Assembly (NCBI RefSeq): GCF_018100905.1
Contig: NZ_JAGJEG010000002.1
Location: 372,001-436,000, forward strand
Reading direction: 5' to 3'
Length of the DNA stretch: 64,000 bases
Source of the DNA: Pseudoalteromonas sp. MMG010
GTDB taxonomy: Bacteria > Pseudomonadota > Gammaproteobacteria > Enterobacterales > Alteromonadaceae
Within the stretch, counting starts at the first letter, position 1. Every line of letters starts with the position of its first letter. The notes under the pieces are model-generated. The model was not told the origin of the DNA. It saw nothing but the letters and a program-made list of their open reading frames with translations, and did no database searches. Both the position numbers and the translations under genes were made by a program. Below are positions 1-9,674 of this stretch, piece after piece.

Positions 1-217
1 TTAAGTGCAAGATTACTAACGAAAATCGGTACACTCACTACTTTGGTTACTATTTTACTCTATTAAACCTTGTATTTTTTTATTCCAATGTAAAAGTGAT
101 AACCGTTCAATGCTTCTACATTAAATTTTTAAATCACAAAGTGGTGTTTATCACAGCCAAGCTTTAATAATAATGCTAAAATTGCTGTCCTAATTTTATC
201 TTCGAGCGACCTAACGC

Positions 218-1672
218 GTGAATGCTAATACTTATATTCCCGAACATTTTATTAATGATGTTAAAACTTATTTACCTGCGCACCTCAATTTAGATGATTT
301 TATTGCGGCTTGTCGTCGCCCACTTAGAAAATCTATTCGTGTTAACACGTTAAAAATATCACTAACTCAATTTAAAGCATATGCTGATAAAAAAAACTGG
401 CAACTAACACCAATACCCTGGTGTACTGAAGGTTTTTGGCTTGAACGCCCGCAAGAAGAAGAACAAAATTTAGCCTTAGGCAATACTGATCTACACCTTA
501 GCGGTGCAATATATGTTCAAGAAGCAAGTTCAATGCTTCCTCCTTTGGCACTTAAAGAAAACATTGAAAAAAATGAACATAACTATGTTTTAGATATGGC
601 TTCAGCGCCGGGATCAAAAACCTCTCAACTCGCTGCATTAATGAATAACCAAGGTGTGCTGGTAGCAAACGAATTATCATCATCTAGACTCAAAGTACTC
701 AGTGCTACTTTAAAACGAATGGGAGTCGGTAACTGTGCATTATCGCACTTTGATGGTGTTATATTTGGTAACTACATGTTTGAATGTTTTGATCAAATTT
801 TACTTGATGCACCTTGCTCCGGTGAAGGGACTGTCAGAAAAGACAGTGATGCATTAAAAAACTGGTCCATCGAGTCAAATAGAGATATTGCTAAAGTACA
901 AAAAGAGTTAATTAAAAGTGCGTTTTATGCACTTAAGCCAGGTGGAACACTGGTATATTCAACATGTACGTTAACTCCCCTAGAAAATCAAGATGTGTGT
1001 GATTACCTACTCAATGAATTTGGTCAATATATCGAAACTGAATCATTAGCCTCTGTGTTTGATAACGCCCACAAGGCTTGCACAGAACAAGGTTACTTGC
1101 ATGTTTGGCCACAAACCTTTGACAGTGAAGGCTTTTTCATCGCTAAGTTTAAAAAAATAGCCAGTTGTTCAAACCCAAATATAACAACTAAAAAAGGCGC
1201 TTTCCCGTTTACTTTATTTGATAACAAAGCAACGAATAGTTTTTTAGCTGATCTTAAAAAGCAGTTTGGCTTAATTGCGCTGCCTGGAAAATTGATGCGT
1301 AGAGACAAAGAGTTATGGCTATTCCCTGCTGGTTTTTCGAGTATAGAAAATAAAATAAAGTATGCCCGCCTTGGTATACAAGTTGGGATTATTCATAAAA
1401 ATGGTGTTCGATTAACTCACGAATTTGCAACGGTATTAGGTAGTCAATGTACAAAAAATGTATACGAGCTCAATAGCATACAAGCTAACGACTATTTTAA
1501 CGGTAAAGACATTCGCTTAGAGCAATCAATAAACGCATCAGGAGAAGTAATATTAAATTTATGCGGATGCCCTATTGGCTTAGGGAAGTGGCAGAAAAAC
1601 AAGATAAAAAATTCCCTACCCAGAGATTTAGTACAAAATACAAAGCTAATTACTTGGGATTCAAAGCTATAA
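218..1672 (+). CDS. rsmF: 16S rRNA (cytosine-C5)-methyltransferase RsmF
   Basis: A SAM-dependent m5C methyltransferase of the RsmB/RsmF (NOL1/NOP2/Sun) family; in E. coli RsmF modifies C1407 of 16S rRNA. The two family cysteines are visible in DAPCSGEGT and YSTCTLTP, and the SAM-binding loop is [13 protein letters not shown]. The C-terminal third carries the extra RsmF-type RNA-binding region, and 484 residues is normal for the family. The start is GTG: an in-frame TAA lies two codons upstream, so no earlier start is possible. It is a single-gene unit closed by a hairpin at 1822-1848. The 217 bases before it are AT-rich and hold no gene that I can support. Confidence 0.93.
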   Translation: MNANTYIPEHFINDVKTYLPAHLNLDDFIAACRRPLRKSIRVNTLKISLTQFKAYADKKNWQLTPIPWCTEGFWLERPQEEEQNLALGNTDLHLSGAIYVQEASSMLPPLALKENIEKNEHNYVLDMASAPGSKTSQLAALMNNQGVLVANELSSSRLKVLSATLKRMGVGNCALSHFDGVIFGNYMFECFDQILLDAPCSGEGTVRKDSDALKNWSIESNRDIAKVQKELIKSAFYALKPGGTLVYSTCTLTPLENQDVCDYLLNEFGQYIETESLASVFDNAHKACTEQGYLHVWPQTFDSEGFFIAKFKKIASCSNPNITTKKGAFPFTLFDNKATNSFLADLKKQFGLIALPGKLMRRDKELWLFPAGFSSIENKIKYARLGIQVGIIHKNGVRLTHEFATVLGSQCTKNVYELNSIQANDYFNGKDIRLEQSINASGEVILNLCGCPIGLGKWQKNKIKNSLPRDLVQNTKLITWDSKL

Positions 1673-1821
1673 CGCATAATTTAATTAAGGCTGAGTGGTT
1701 AATAACTTTTCATTGCATAATTTATTTATGCAATTTCAATCTTATTGGCTAAACTTAAAATTACTTTCTACTTCTCCCATTGAAATTGAAAGTTTTCCCT
1801 ATTCGGCCCCTAGCCATTTTG

Positions 1822-1848
1822 TGCCCAAACCTGCTTTGGGCATTTTTA
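1822..1848 (+). terminator. Rho-independent terminator after rsmF
   Basis: Perfect 8-bp stem TGCCCAAA / TTTGGGCA with a 5-base loop, followed on the plus strand by ATTTTTATT. The minus-strand U-tract is weaker. It overlaps the last codon of the convergent phosphatase gene. Confidence 0.75.
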
Positions 1849-3702
1849 TTGGTCTTGCAAATCAAACTCTGTAATATGTCCAGCCCCATGAAGCAGCCTA
1901 TAACGTGCTAAATCCCCTTGCTGTAAATCGATTAAACTAATAGCAGAATCGCTAACTAAATACTTTTGCCCTTCCCCCACTGTTTGGTGTTTATCCACTT
2001 CCATATGCCAGCGTTTGGTAAAAAAGTTTAGCGGACTTTTAGGGCCATATAAAATTGAATCTAATTTATCGAGAATATTAATTAATTTACGCGGAAATTC
2101 ATTTTTAATACCACTGGCAGTTAATTGCCAAATTCTATTGGGGTGATCTTTAAAACGTTTTTGCACGGAGAAACAAAAAGAGTAGTGAACGTCCCCAGAT
2201 AAAATAAGTGTTTCGCTTGGTGTATCATTGCGTCTAAAGGTATCTAATAGCTTTTTTGCAGAGCCTTCATGTGCCATCCAGTTTTCTACATCAACCATTA
2301 ATGGTTGTCCGCACATATTAAATAAGGCTTGTATTGCTTCTATCGATTTAACTCCAAATACGGGGGCCGCAGAAACAATAATGACTTTATTATGGCTTAA
2401 TAAGCTTTCTTGCAATTCAACTAATCTTTCCCAATCAAGTAGGCCCGAGGGTTCATTAAAATTACTTTCATTGCGCCAACGGTGTGTTCTGGTATCAAGT
2501 ACAACCACTTTGGGAATTGTAGAAAGCTCATAATGCCAATAATTAAATTGATTCAATAGTGTATCGAAGTCTTTAAAACACCAAGTATTGTCTATAAGGC
2601 AGCCTTTAAACGGTGAAAGCAAAGACTCCGTTTTAATAAGTGCGTCATTCCCCATTCCCTGAAACAGCCAATAACTTGTTAAGCCATTATTTATAATTCG
2701 TTTACTACTGTGATTTTGGTTTATTGCTTGTTCCCAACCCGCCGTTAAATTCCAATCATCAGTCACATCATGATCATCAAAAATCATCAAGCTAGATACA
2801 TTCGCAAATAATTGCTCTACTGACTTTAAGCCAGTAATAAACTCTGTTAATGCCTGTTTTTCTAAATCAAAAATAACACGATACTTAGGATCTGAACCTT
2901 TATAATTTAACTGCTCTGTATTAATTAATTGCCACACACTCGCACTAAAATTTAAAACATATAATGCAATAAATTCTTCAAAATGAATTAAATGGTTAAA
3001 CGCTTTAACACTCGAAAAATGTGGTTCATCTTTTTTTAACCAATAGCCAACACCTAATTTAGAACGATTTTGCCAAGGGGTTTTTGGTAATAAATTTTGG
3101 CGATTATAGAGTTGCAGTTCAATATCGTTGGGTAAATTGAGATCCAAAGGTTGTTCTTTGTATATTCCTAAAACATTAATAATCTTATGAATTGCCAATA
3201 ACATAGGCCCAGCCACATCATCAGCATAAATTTGATCGCCGCTGAGTAAAAGCAATTGCGCCCCAACCTCATTATCACTGCGCTGTTGTGCATGCCAATG
3301 ACTTGCTGTAACCAAGCTATCTTTTGCAGGATGATGAGCATTTCTACATGAGCCATGTAAAATTGAGGTTAGCTGTTTTCCTATCACAAACCCTAAAGAG
3401 TCACAGCCTTTTAAACACCAAGGCGTTGGATCGATTAATTCATAATTAATATATAACGAATATTCTAGTAAAGTATCTACAGGAAAGCTGCCATTGACTG
3501 GCTTTATAATTAAAAAATGAAGAAATAAGTGAGTACCTAATGCAATACTTTCTTGCTGACTATAACTTTCAAACTGCGTTAATTCAATCTTACAAACCAA
3601 CGCTTTAGTAGTGATAAGTTGAATACAAACATAGTCAGTTTCAACACGACGCACCATAGGTCCCATCAGAATATCAGGTAAGTGCATCGTCTTGTGATTC
3701 AT
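1846..3702 (-). CDS. PhoD-like metallophosphatase family protein
   Basis: A 618-residue protein of the PhoD/calcineurin-like metallophosphoesterase type. Metal-binding motifs are in the expected order: HGSCRNAHHPAKD (about residues 116-128), SGDQIYADD (154-162), FDDHDVTDDW (about 308), VLDTRTHRWR (about 400) and LSGDVHYSF (about 505). No signal peptide or Tat motif is visible, unlike classical secreted PhoD alkaline phosphatases, so a cytoplasmic phosphodiesterase or phosphatase is more likely; the substrate is unknown. It starts 2 bases after the tatD stop and so is probably the last gene of the pabC-to-tatD transcript. Family assignment is firm, function is not. Confidence 0.82.
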   Translation of the reverse strand: MNHKTMHLPDILMGPMVRRVETDYVCIQLITTKALVCKIELTQFESYSQQESIALGTHLFLHFLIIKPVNGSFPVDTLLEYSLYINYELIDPTPWCLKGCDSLGFVIGKQLTSILHGSCRNAHHPAKDSLVTASHWHAQQRSDNEVGAQLLLLSGDQIYADDVAGPMLLAIHKIINVLGIYKEQPLDLNLPNDIELQLYNRQNLLPKTPWQNRSKLGVGYWLKKDEPHFSSVKAFNHLIHFEEFIALYVLNFSASVWQLINTEQLNYKGSDPKYRVIFDLEKQALTEFITGLKSVEQLFANVSSLMIFDDHDVTDDWNLTAGWEQAINQNHSSKRIINNGLTSYWLFQGMGNDALIKTESLLSPFKGCLIDNTWCFKDFDTLLNQFNYWHYELSTIPKVVVLDTRTHRWRNESNFNEPSGLLDWERLVELQESLLSHNKVIIVSAAPVFGVKSIEAIQALFNMCGQPLMVDVENWMAHEGSAKKLLDTFRRNDTPSETLILSGDVHYSFCFSVQKRFKDHPNRIWQLTASGIKNEFPRKLINILDKLDSILYGPKSPLNFFTKRWHMEVDKHQTVGEGQKYLVSDSAISLIDLQQGDLARYRLLHGAGHITEFDLQDQ

Positions 3703-3704
3703 AT

Positions 3705-4502
3705 TTAAACTTGCTTTGCCAGTTTAAATAAAGAGTAAAAGTTTTCTGTTGTCGCATGTGCTAATTCATTAAAACTAATGCCTTTTAACTCACTAATATA
3801 ATAAGCAACATCTTCAACATAAGCGGGTTGATTCGTTTTTCCACGATACGGTACAGGTGCAAGATAGGGAGAATCTGTTTCGATGAGCAAACGATCTAGC
3901 GGGAGTTGCTTTACAACCTCTTTCAGTTCAACTGCATTTTTAAAAGTAACAATCCCAGAAATTGAAATGTAAAACCCCATATCAATCGCTTTTTTTGCCA
4001 TATCCCAATCTTCTGTAAAGCAATGCAAAACACCACCACAATTCTCTGCATTATGTTCACGCATTAAATTTATTGTGTCTTGACGTGCATCACGGGTATG
4101 AATTATTAATGGTTTTTGTAACTCATTTGCCACTTCAATATGGCCAACAAAGCTAGCTTGTTGCACGCTATGGGTATCTTTACTGTAATAATAATCTAAA
4201 CCAGTTTCACCAATCGCGACCACTTTATCATGCGATGCTAATTCAATGAGCTGTTGCTTATTAAGGGCATCTTTCTGATCCAATGGATGAACACCACATG
4301 ATGCAGAAACATCTTTGTAAGCATTAATTTTTTCAAGCATGGCAGGAAATTGCTCGAGTGTGACACTCACACATAAAAAATGTTCAACCTGTTTTGCACG
4401 GGCATTATCTAATACTTGATCTAAATTTAAGTCGAGCTTTTCAAAATCTAAACGATCTAAATGGCAATGAGAATCTACAATCACAATATTTTCTTTCTTC
4501 AC
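3705..4502 (-). CDS. TatD family metal-dependent hydrolase (YcfH type)
   Basis: A TatD/YcfH-family TIM-barrel metalloenzyme; family members act as DNases (3'-5' exonuclease activity shown for E. coli TatD) or D-aminoacyl-tRNA deacylases. Motifs: DSHCHLDRLDF at residues 10-20 (HxH metal pair), GETGLDYYY, IIHTRDA, LHCFTEDW and LIETDSPYLAP. At 265 residues it is full length. Its ATG overlaps the PilZ gene by 4 bases, implying translational coupling. The position just after holB matches ycfH in E. coli (pabC-mltG-tmk-holB-ycfH), with a PilZ gene between, as in many gammaproteobacteria. Confidence 0.92.
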   Translation of the reverse strand: MKKENIVIVDSHCHLDRLDFEKLDLNLDQVLDNARAKQVEHFLCVSVTLEQFPAMLEKINAYKDVSASCGVHPLDQKDALNKQQLIELASHDKVVAIGETGLDYYYSKDTHSVQQASFVGHIEVANELQKPLIIHTRDARQDTINLMREHNAENCGGVLHCFTEDWDMAKKAIDMGFYISISGIVTFKNAVELKEVVKQLPLDRLLIETDSPYLAPVPYRGKTNQPAYVEDVAYYISELKGISFNELAHATTENFYSLFKLAKQV

Positions 4503-4825
4503 ATGGTATAAGTCGGGTTAGCAGAGTTTAACATAGTCCCTAATAACTTTTCGATTTTGATATTAAGATTCGTTTTATCATCAATAAAACTAACACCAAT
4601 TCCTGGAGGATTGGAACTTTGCGCGCCTTGTGGGGTTATCCAAGTAACTTTACCTGTAACAACATCATCCTCTAGTGCATCAGGGAGTGTTACTCTTAAA
4701 GCTAAAGAATGTCCGATATCATAATGCATATTAGTACGGACAAATAACCCACCCTTTTTTACAAAAGGCATATAACAGCGATATAATTCGTCTGTATCTT
4801 CAATATCTACTAATAACTCTTGCAC
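4499..4825 (-). CDS. PilZ domain protein
   Basis: A 108-residue single-domain protein similar to type IV pilus PilZ proteins. Visible features are the YRCYMPFVKKGGLFVRT segment, VTLPDALEDDVVTGKVTWITPQ and the conserved GIGVSF near residues 78-83. The canonical c-di-GMP motif RxxxR is not present near the N-terminus, which fits the PilZ subtype that acts in pilus biogenesis without binding c-di-GMP. It lies between holB (13 bases away) and tatD (4-base overlap), the same place as pilZ in Pseudomonas and Vibrio. A role in type IV pilus assembly is inferred from family and position. Confidence 0.85.
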   Translation of the reverse strand: MQELLVDIEDTDELYRCYMPFVKKGGLFVRTNMHYDIGHSLALRVTLPDALEDDVVTGKVTWITPQGAQSSNPPGIGVSFIDDKTNLNIKIEKLLGTMLNSANPTYTM

Positions 4826-4838
4826 ACTCTCTCCTAAT

Positions 4839-5756
4839 TTATTCTATTTTACGTAAGCAGTAGGCTAATTTAGTAATCGCTAAAGGTAAATTTAACCCAA
4901 GTACTTGATTACTATTTTTTGAAAACTCAGTAAGTGTTTGTTGTAGGTGTTGATAAGTATCGTAATCATTTACTGTTGCAAGCTTATTTTTTACTTCTTG
5001 TGTTAAAAATAATATAAAAATCTTTATTAATTCAGGCTGCTTATTAATAAGCACAATTAAGTTATCAAAGTCTTCTAGTTGTGTAAAATTTATAGCTAAT
5101 TCATACAACTTTTCAATGTTTTCTAGTTGTTCTAATTGCTGCCATTGCGAAATTAACAAAGGTTGAGTGTAAAACAAACTTAGCGCAGGTGAAATAGGAA
5201 TATTTAAAGATGTTAACCAACTTTGCGATAAATGTGTATCGGTCACCGCTATAGGTGTTTTAACACACCGACTCAATACCGTTGCAGGTAATAGTGAAGG
5301 CTGGCTTGTCGTTAGTATTAAATAACGCCTATTACTAGGCTCTTCTAATGTTTTTAATAACGCATTAGCTGAAGCCGTTGTCATTTTGTCGGCATTTTCT
5401 ATCACCGCAACTTTATTCCCATTTTGTGCTGATGAGTGATTCATAAACTCACTAATCTTTCGAATATCATCAACACCAATGCTGTGACCATTTGCCTGAA
5501 TTAATCGTTTATCAGGATGAGTACCCGCTTTGGTTAAACCACAACTTTTACAATGACCACAAGCGACTAACTTGCCAGTTCCCCCACTTACTTGGGAAGT
5601 TATATTTTGACATAACAAAGCATCTGCAAGTTGTTCAGCTAAATAAAACTTCCCAACCCCCACTGAACCACTAAAAAGCTGAGCATGATGAAAACGTTGT
5701 GATACAAAGCTTTTAGCTAAACGTAATTCAACATTGTGCAGCCAAGGTAAAGACAT
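4839..5756 (-). CDS. holB: DNA polymerase III delta' subunit
   Basis: The delta' subunit of the clamp loader. It has an AAA+ fold with a degenerate P-loop, GSVGVGKFYLAEQLA, a four-cysteine zinc module (CxxCxxC in CGHCKSCG plus an upstream Cys), the sensor region NALLKTLEEPS and the SRC motif in VLSRC. At 305 residues it is slightly shorter than the E. coli protein (334). The Pol III C-terminal domain is present but divergent. Only one base separates its start from the tmk stop. The gene order tmk-holB is conserved across gammaproteobacteria. Confidence 0.92.
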   Translation of the reverse strand: MSLPWLHNVELRLAKSFVSQRFHHAQLFSGSVGVGKFYLAEQLADALLCQNITSQVSGGTGKLVACGHCKSCGLTKAGTHPDKRLIQANGHSIGVDDIRKISEFMNHSSAQNGNKVAVIENADKMTTASANALLKTLEEPSNRRYLILTTSQPSLLPATVLSRCVKTPIAVTDTHLSQSWLTSLNIPISPALSLFYTQPLLISQWQQLEQLENIEKLYELAINFTQLEDFDNLIVLINKQPELIKIFILFLTQEVKNKLATVNDYDTYQHLQQTLTEFSKNSNQVLGLNLPLAITKLAYCLRKIE

Positions 5757-5757
5757 A

Positions 5758-6384
5758 TTATTTTAACCCTTGAAAAAACTCAGTTAACACACGAGTAATA
5801 TCATTGTGTACCAAAGATATAGGTTGATTTGCATTCACTGTTTTTATATTTTCATCGGCATTCGCTAACATAAGGTAGCGCTCACGCGTACGGGTGAAAA
5901 AGCTGACGGCTTCTTGCTCTATACGATCGAGTTCACCGCGCCCTTTTGCTCTTTCAAGGCCAACAACAGGGTCTATATCAAGATAAATCGTTAAATCGGG
6001 TTTTAAACCTTTTAAAACCATGTCAGATAATGAATTAAGAGTATCAGCACAGATACCACGCCCACCCCCTTGATAAGCTTGTGAAGAGAGATCATGACGA
6101 TCGGCTAACACCCATTGATTGTTTGCTAGTGCCGGATTAATTACATTATGTAGTAATTGCGAGCGCGCCGCATACATAATTAACAACTCAGTTTCAGGCG
6201 CCACCTGCTCGCTATGTTCAGCTTTAACTAAAGTACGCAACGACTCAGCTAACGGTGTACCCCCAGGTTCACGAACATTAATAAAATTAATATCATTTTG
6301 ATTCAAAAATTCCTGACATAATGAAATAGCAGTTGATTTACCTGCTCCTTCAAGCCCTTCTATAACAATAAACTTTGCTTTCAT
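5758..6384 (-). CDS. tmk: Thymidylate kinase
   Basis: Phosphorylates dTMP to dTDP. The P-loop GLEGAGKST is at residues 9-17, the DR(Y/H) motif is ADRHDLSSQAYQGGGRG, and the LID region is KGRGELDRIE, which carries the arginines placed as in the E. coli-type (class II) enzyme. At 208 residues it is full length. It lies between mltG (6 bases upstream) and holB (1 base downstream) in the usual order. Confidence 0.96.
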   Translation of the reverse strand: MKAKFIVIEGLEGAGKSTAISLCQEFLNQNDINFINVREPGGTPLAESLRTLVKAEHSEQVAPETELLIMYAARSQLLHNVINPALANNQWVLADRHDLSSQAYQGGGRGICADTLNSLSDMVLKGLKPDLTIYLDIDPVVGLERAKGRGELDRIEQEAVSFFTRTRERYLMLANADENIKTVNANQPISLVHNDITRVLTEFFQGLK

Positions 6385-6390
6385 AAAAAT

Positions 6391-7383
6391 TTAATTCTTA
6401 TTATTTAATAAATAGTTTCTTACTGCCGCATTATGTTGCTCTAATGAGACTGAAAATTGGTGACTTCCATCGCCATTACCTTTTGCAACAAAATAATAAA
6501 ACGATGATGTAGTTGGATTAACCGCTGCAAATATAGCGGCTTCAGATGGCATCGCAATAGGTGTCGGTGGTAGCCCATTAATACGATAGGTATTATATGG
6601 CGTATACTCTCGTAAATCTTTACGTTTAATATCCCCATCATAACGCTCACCTAACCCATAAATCACAGTCGGATCTGTTTGTAGTCGCATATTTTTATTT
6701 AGGCGGTTTATAAAAACGGATGCAATCGTTGATCTTTCACTTGCCACACCCGTTTCTTTTTCAATAATCGACGCTAAAATGAGTGCCTCGTAAGCATTAT
6801 TTAAAGGTAAATCACTTTGGCGTTGCTGCCATGCTTGCGATAATACATTGTCCATTTTGCTTCTGGCCCGTTTTAATACGCTACTGGCCGTATCACCTTT
6901 GTGATAATGATACGTTTCAGGAAAGAGCCAGCCTTCCAAATTCTCTTCGTTATTTGCAATCTGAGTCGATAAGTTATTTCTATCTAAATCATCGGTCAGT
7001 TTATCGTGTTTAGTAATATTGGCGATCACTTCGTTGAGTGTTTGCCCTTCGATAATTGTAAAACTAAAGCTAATTTGCTGACCTTGATTTATTTTTTTTA
7101 TATTTTGTATAATCGACTCATTAGTCAATTCATAAAGGCCTGCTTTTAAGTCAGTCAACCTTGGATTTAACTTGGCCATCAGTTGATAAGGTAAGCAATG
7201 TTCAAGCCAGCCATTTTTTTGCCATTGCATGCATAACTGATTAAAACCGATTCCTTTTTTTACTTCAAACTGCGTGGCTTTATCTACATTAAGCGGTGCA
7301 AATAGTGCCGTTTGCCACTGCTGGTACACAACACATAATACAACTAAAATAGCGATACACGTAGAAAGTATGATCTTTAACAC
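6391..7383 (-). CDS. mltG: Endolytic murein transglycosylase MltG
   Basis: An inner-membrane lytic transglycosylase that cleaves nascent glycan strands and is proposed to set their length. It has one N-terminal membrane segment (about residues 5-24), a LysM-like subdomain, then the YceG catalytic domain with ASIIEKETG (catalytic Glu), LQTDPTVIYGLG and YNTYRINGLPPTPIAMP. At 330 residues it is of usual length. Its ATG lies inside the end of pabC (7-base overlap), consistent with coupled translation. Confidence 0.95.
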   Translation of the reverse strand: MLKIILSTCIAILVVLCVVYQQWQTALFAPLNVDKATQFEVKKGIGFNQLCMQWQKNGWLEHCLPYQLMAKLNPRLTDLKAGLYELTNESIIQNIKKINQGQQISFSFTIIEGQTLNEVIANITKHDKLTDDLDRNNLSTQIANNEENLEGWLFPETYHYHKGDTASSVLKRARSKMDNVLSQAWQQRQSDLPLNNAYEALILASIIEKETGVASERSTIASVFINRLNKNMRLQTDPTVIYGLGERYDGDIKRKDLREYTPYNTYRINGLPPTPIAMPSEAAIFAAVNPTTSSFYYFVAKGNGDGSHQFSVSLEQHNAAVRNYLLNNKN

Positions 7384-8189
7384 TGGCTCTCCTTGGCTAA
7401 AAGTTGTTTAAATATCAATACGCTATTACTCACATTAAACTGACAATCTAAAATACAATTCACAGCCACTACTTCCATTAAACTATTACAAATAAACACC
7501 CCATCGGCTTGAAGTACATCATTTAAAGAAAGGGTTTTAAATTGAATCAATAACTTATCACATAATGAGCGCAGATAAACCCCATTAATCCCGCACTCAT
7601 TAAGCAAAGGGCTATAAATTATGGAATCTTTTATAATAAAGATATTAGCAGCAGAAACTTCAATTATTTGGTTCTGCTGATCACATACCAGCACATCATC
7701 GTAAGGCACATTTTTCATATCATTTTTAATTAATACTTGCTCTAAACGATTTAACGTTTTTAAACCAGCCAGTAAAGGTTGCGATGCTAATTTTATATTA
7801 CTAACACCTAAGCTAATGCCTGTTTTTTGTAGCGAATGGTAGTGTTCTGGGAATTGAGTAATCGTTAATACGATAGTTAAATGGCAGCTTTTTGGGCTAG
7901 CATAGCCACGACCACCTAAACCACGTGTAATAACGATTTTTAGCACACATAAAGTCTGAGTGGCTATGTATTTTCCAATACGGGCTTCTAAGTGTGCAAA
8001 GTCAATCTCAGGAAAATCTAACCGAGAAGCACATTCTATTAATCTACTTTTATGAAGTGCCCATAATTGCACAACGCCATTAACGACTTTAGCCGTAGTA
8101 AAAAAGCCGTCCCCATAATTAAAACCACGGTCTCTTACATTAACGCCGCTATTGTCATTTGTTAATATTGTTTGAGTATTTTTATGCAT
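7377..8189 (-). CDS. pabC: Aminodeoxychorismate lyase
   Basis: A PLP fold-type IV enzyme that converts 4-amino-4-deoxychorismate to p-aminobenzoate plus pyruvate for folate synthesis. Family features are RDRGFNYGDGFFTT near residues 20-33, VVITRGLGGRGY, KTLNRLEQVL and EVSAANIFII. At 270 residues it is full length. The start ATG sits directly against a fabF terminator (8190-8220), so expression probably depends on read-through or on a promoter within the terminator region. fabF-pabC-mltG is the standard order. Confidence 0.92.
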   Translation of the reverse strand: MHKNTQTILTNDNSGVNVRDRGFNYGDGFFTTAKVVNGVVQLWALHKSRLIECASRLDFPEIDFAHLEARIGKYIATQTLCVLKIVITRGLGGRGYASPKSCHLTIVLTITQFPEHYHSLQKTGISLGVSNIKLASQPLLAGLKTLNRLEQVLIKNDMKNVPYDDVLVCDQQNQIIEVSAANIFIIKDSIIYSPLLNECGINGVYLRSLCDKLLIQFKTLSLNDVLQADGVFICNSLMEVVAVNCILDCQFNVSNSVLIFKQLLAKESQC

Positions 8190-8220
8190 AAAAAAAAACC
8201 CAGCTAAACAACTGGGCTCT
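8190..8220 (-). terminator. Terminator between fabF and pabC
   Basis: On the minus strand a 7-bp stem AGCCCAG / CTGGGTT with an 8-base loop is followed by nine consecutive T's that end exactly at the pabC ATG. It should end part of the fabF transcript; because pabC has no other obvious leader, partial read-through is likely. Confidence 0.75.
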
Positions 8221-8246
8221 TATCATTGAATCGTTGTTAAAAAGTA

Positions 8247-9485
8247 TTATACCTTTTTAAATAGTAACGAGCCATTAGTACCACCAAAACCAAATGAGTT
8301 ACATAAAGAGAACTCTAGTTTTGCATCTCGGGCAGTATGGGGAACATAATCTAAATCACAGCCTTCATCAGGGTTATCTAAATTAATAGTAGGTGACACT
8401 TTTTGTTCGGTTAAAGATAAAATAGAAATGATAGATTCAACAGAACCGGCAGCACCTAATAAGTGGCCCATCATCGATTTAGACGAACTTACCATTACAT
8501 TTTTAGCCGCATCGCCAAAAATACTTTTCACTGCTGAGGTTTCAGCTTTGTCACCTGCATTAGTCGATGTACCATGAGCATTGATATAACCAACTTGCTC
8601 AGCATTAACTTGTGCGTCATTTAATGCATTTTCCATTGCTAACGCAGCGCCAGCACCATCTTCAGGCGGTGAGGTCATATGATAAGCATCACCACTCATA
8701 CCAAAACCAACCAGTTCAGCATAAATTTTTGCACCACGTGCTTTGGCATGCTCATATTCTTCAACAACCACCACACCCGCACCATCTGAAAGCACAAAGC
8801 CGTCTCTATCTTTATCCCAAGGACGAGATGCAGCTTGCGGATCATCATTACGTGTAGATAAAGCACGTGCAGCATTAAATCCACCCATCCCAATGGGTGT
8901 ACACGCTTTTTCTGCGCCACCTGCAACCATCGCATCCGCATCGCCATATGCAATCATACGTGCAGCATGGCCAATATTATGCAAACCAGTAGTACATGCC
9001 GTCACAATTGATATATTCGGTCCACGAAGGCCATGCATAATCGACAAGTGACCCGAAATCATATTAATGATAGTTGAAGGCACATAAAACGGAGAAAGTC
9101 TTCGCGGTCCACTATTAAGTAATTTAATGTGGTTTTCTTCAATTAAAGATAACCCACCGATACCCGAGCCCACAGCAACACCAATACGTGCTGCATTTTG
9201 CTCGGTGACTTCTAAACCAGAATCTTGTAATGCCTGAACACCAGCAGCAATGCCATATTGAATGAATAAATCCATTTTTTTAGCATCTTTTGCTGGCATA
9301 TAAGCAGATGCATCAAAATCATTGATCAAACCTGCAAATTTGGTTCCAAATTTAGTTGTATCAAAGTGGCTAATTGTTTGAATGCCACTTTTACCATCTA
9401 ATAAACCTTGCCAGGTTGATTGCACATCATTACCTAGCGGCGTCAACATTCCTAAGCCTGTTACAACAACACGACGTTTAGCCAC
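8247..9485 (-). CDS. fabF: 3-oxoacyl-[acyl-carrier-protein] synthase II
   Basis: KAS II elongates acyl-ACP chains and is responsible for temperature-dependent unsaturated fatty acid content in E. coli. The Cys-His-His triad is visible: TACTTG (Cys about 163), [11 protein letters not shown] (about 303) and [12 protein letters not shown] (about 340), plus the C-terminal GFGGTN. At 412 residues it is full length. The start is GTG, preceded by GGAGG with a 6-base spacer. It is separated from acpP by about 190 bases that hold an imperfect inverted repeat and the acpP terminator, so it probably has its own promoter there. Confidence 0.96.
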   Translation of the reverse strand: MAKRRVVVTGLGMLTPLGNDVQSTWQGLLDGKSGIQTISHFDTTKFGTKFAGLINDFDASAYMPAKDAKKMDLFIQYGIAAGVQALQDSGLEVTEQNAARIGVAVGSGIGGLSLIEENHIKLLNSGPRRLSPFYVPSTIINMISGHLSIMHGLRGPNISIVTACTTGLHNIGHAARMIAYGDADAMVAGGAEKACTPIGMGGFNAARALSTRNDDPQAASRPWDKDRDGFVLSDGAGVVVVEEYEHAKARGAKIYAELVGFGMSGDAYHMTSPPEDGAGAALAMENALNDAQVNAEQVGYINAHGTSTNAGDKAETSAVKSIFGDAAKNVMVSSSKSMMGHLLGAAGSVESIISILSLTEQKVSPTINLDNPDEGCDLDYVPHTARDAKLEFSLCNSFGFGGTNGSLLFKKV

Positions 9486-9514
9486 GGTTTGCCTCCATTG
9501 TGGGAATTACGAGA

Positions 9515-9631
9515 TATCCAAGCAACCTCAAAGTGCGAGTCACAAATACAACAAAGCTACCGCTTAAATAGGTATAAGCATTGATGAGTATTAGTGTGAT
9601 TTGTATCATGAACTTTGAGGTGGTTTGGATA
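9515..9631. repeat. Imperfect long inverted repeat between acpP and fabF
   Basis: Twenty-base arms at 9515-9534 and 9612-9631 match in 18 of 20 positions when one is reverse-complemented (core CCTCAAAGT / ACTTTGAGG). The arms enclose 77 bases of non-coding DNA. The layout resembles a small miniature-inverted-repeat (MITE-like) element or a large RNA stem. No second copy was noticed in this window and no target-site duplication could be established. Confidence 0.5.
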
Positions 9632-9633
9632 GA

Positions 9634-9660
9634 TAAACAAAGGGCAGCGAATGCTGCCCT
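9634..9660 (-). terminator. Terminator after acpP
   Basis: Perfect 8-bp GC-rich stem AGGGCAGC / GCTGCCCT with a 4-base loop, followed on the minus strand by TTGTTTATC. It lies 14 bases past the acpP stop and probably yields the abundant monocistronic acpP or fabG-acpP transcript. Confidence 0.8.
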
Positions 9661-9674
9661 GTGTATGCTATTAA

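Noticed and set aside
8612-9051. Several open frames in both strands over fabF (8612-8857 +, 8696-8953 -, 8743-9051 +)
   Set aside because: All are shadows of the strongly conserved fabF gene and have no family features.
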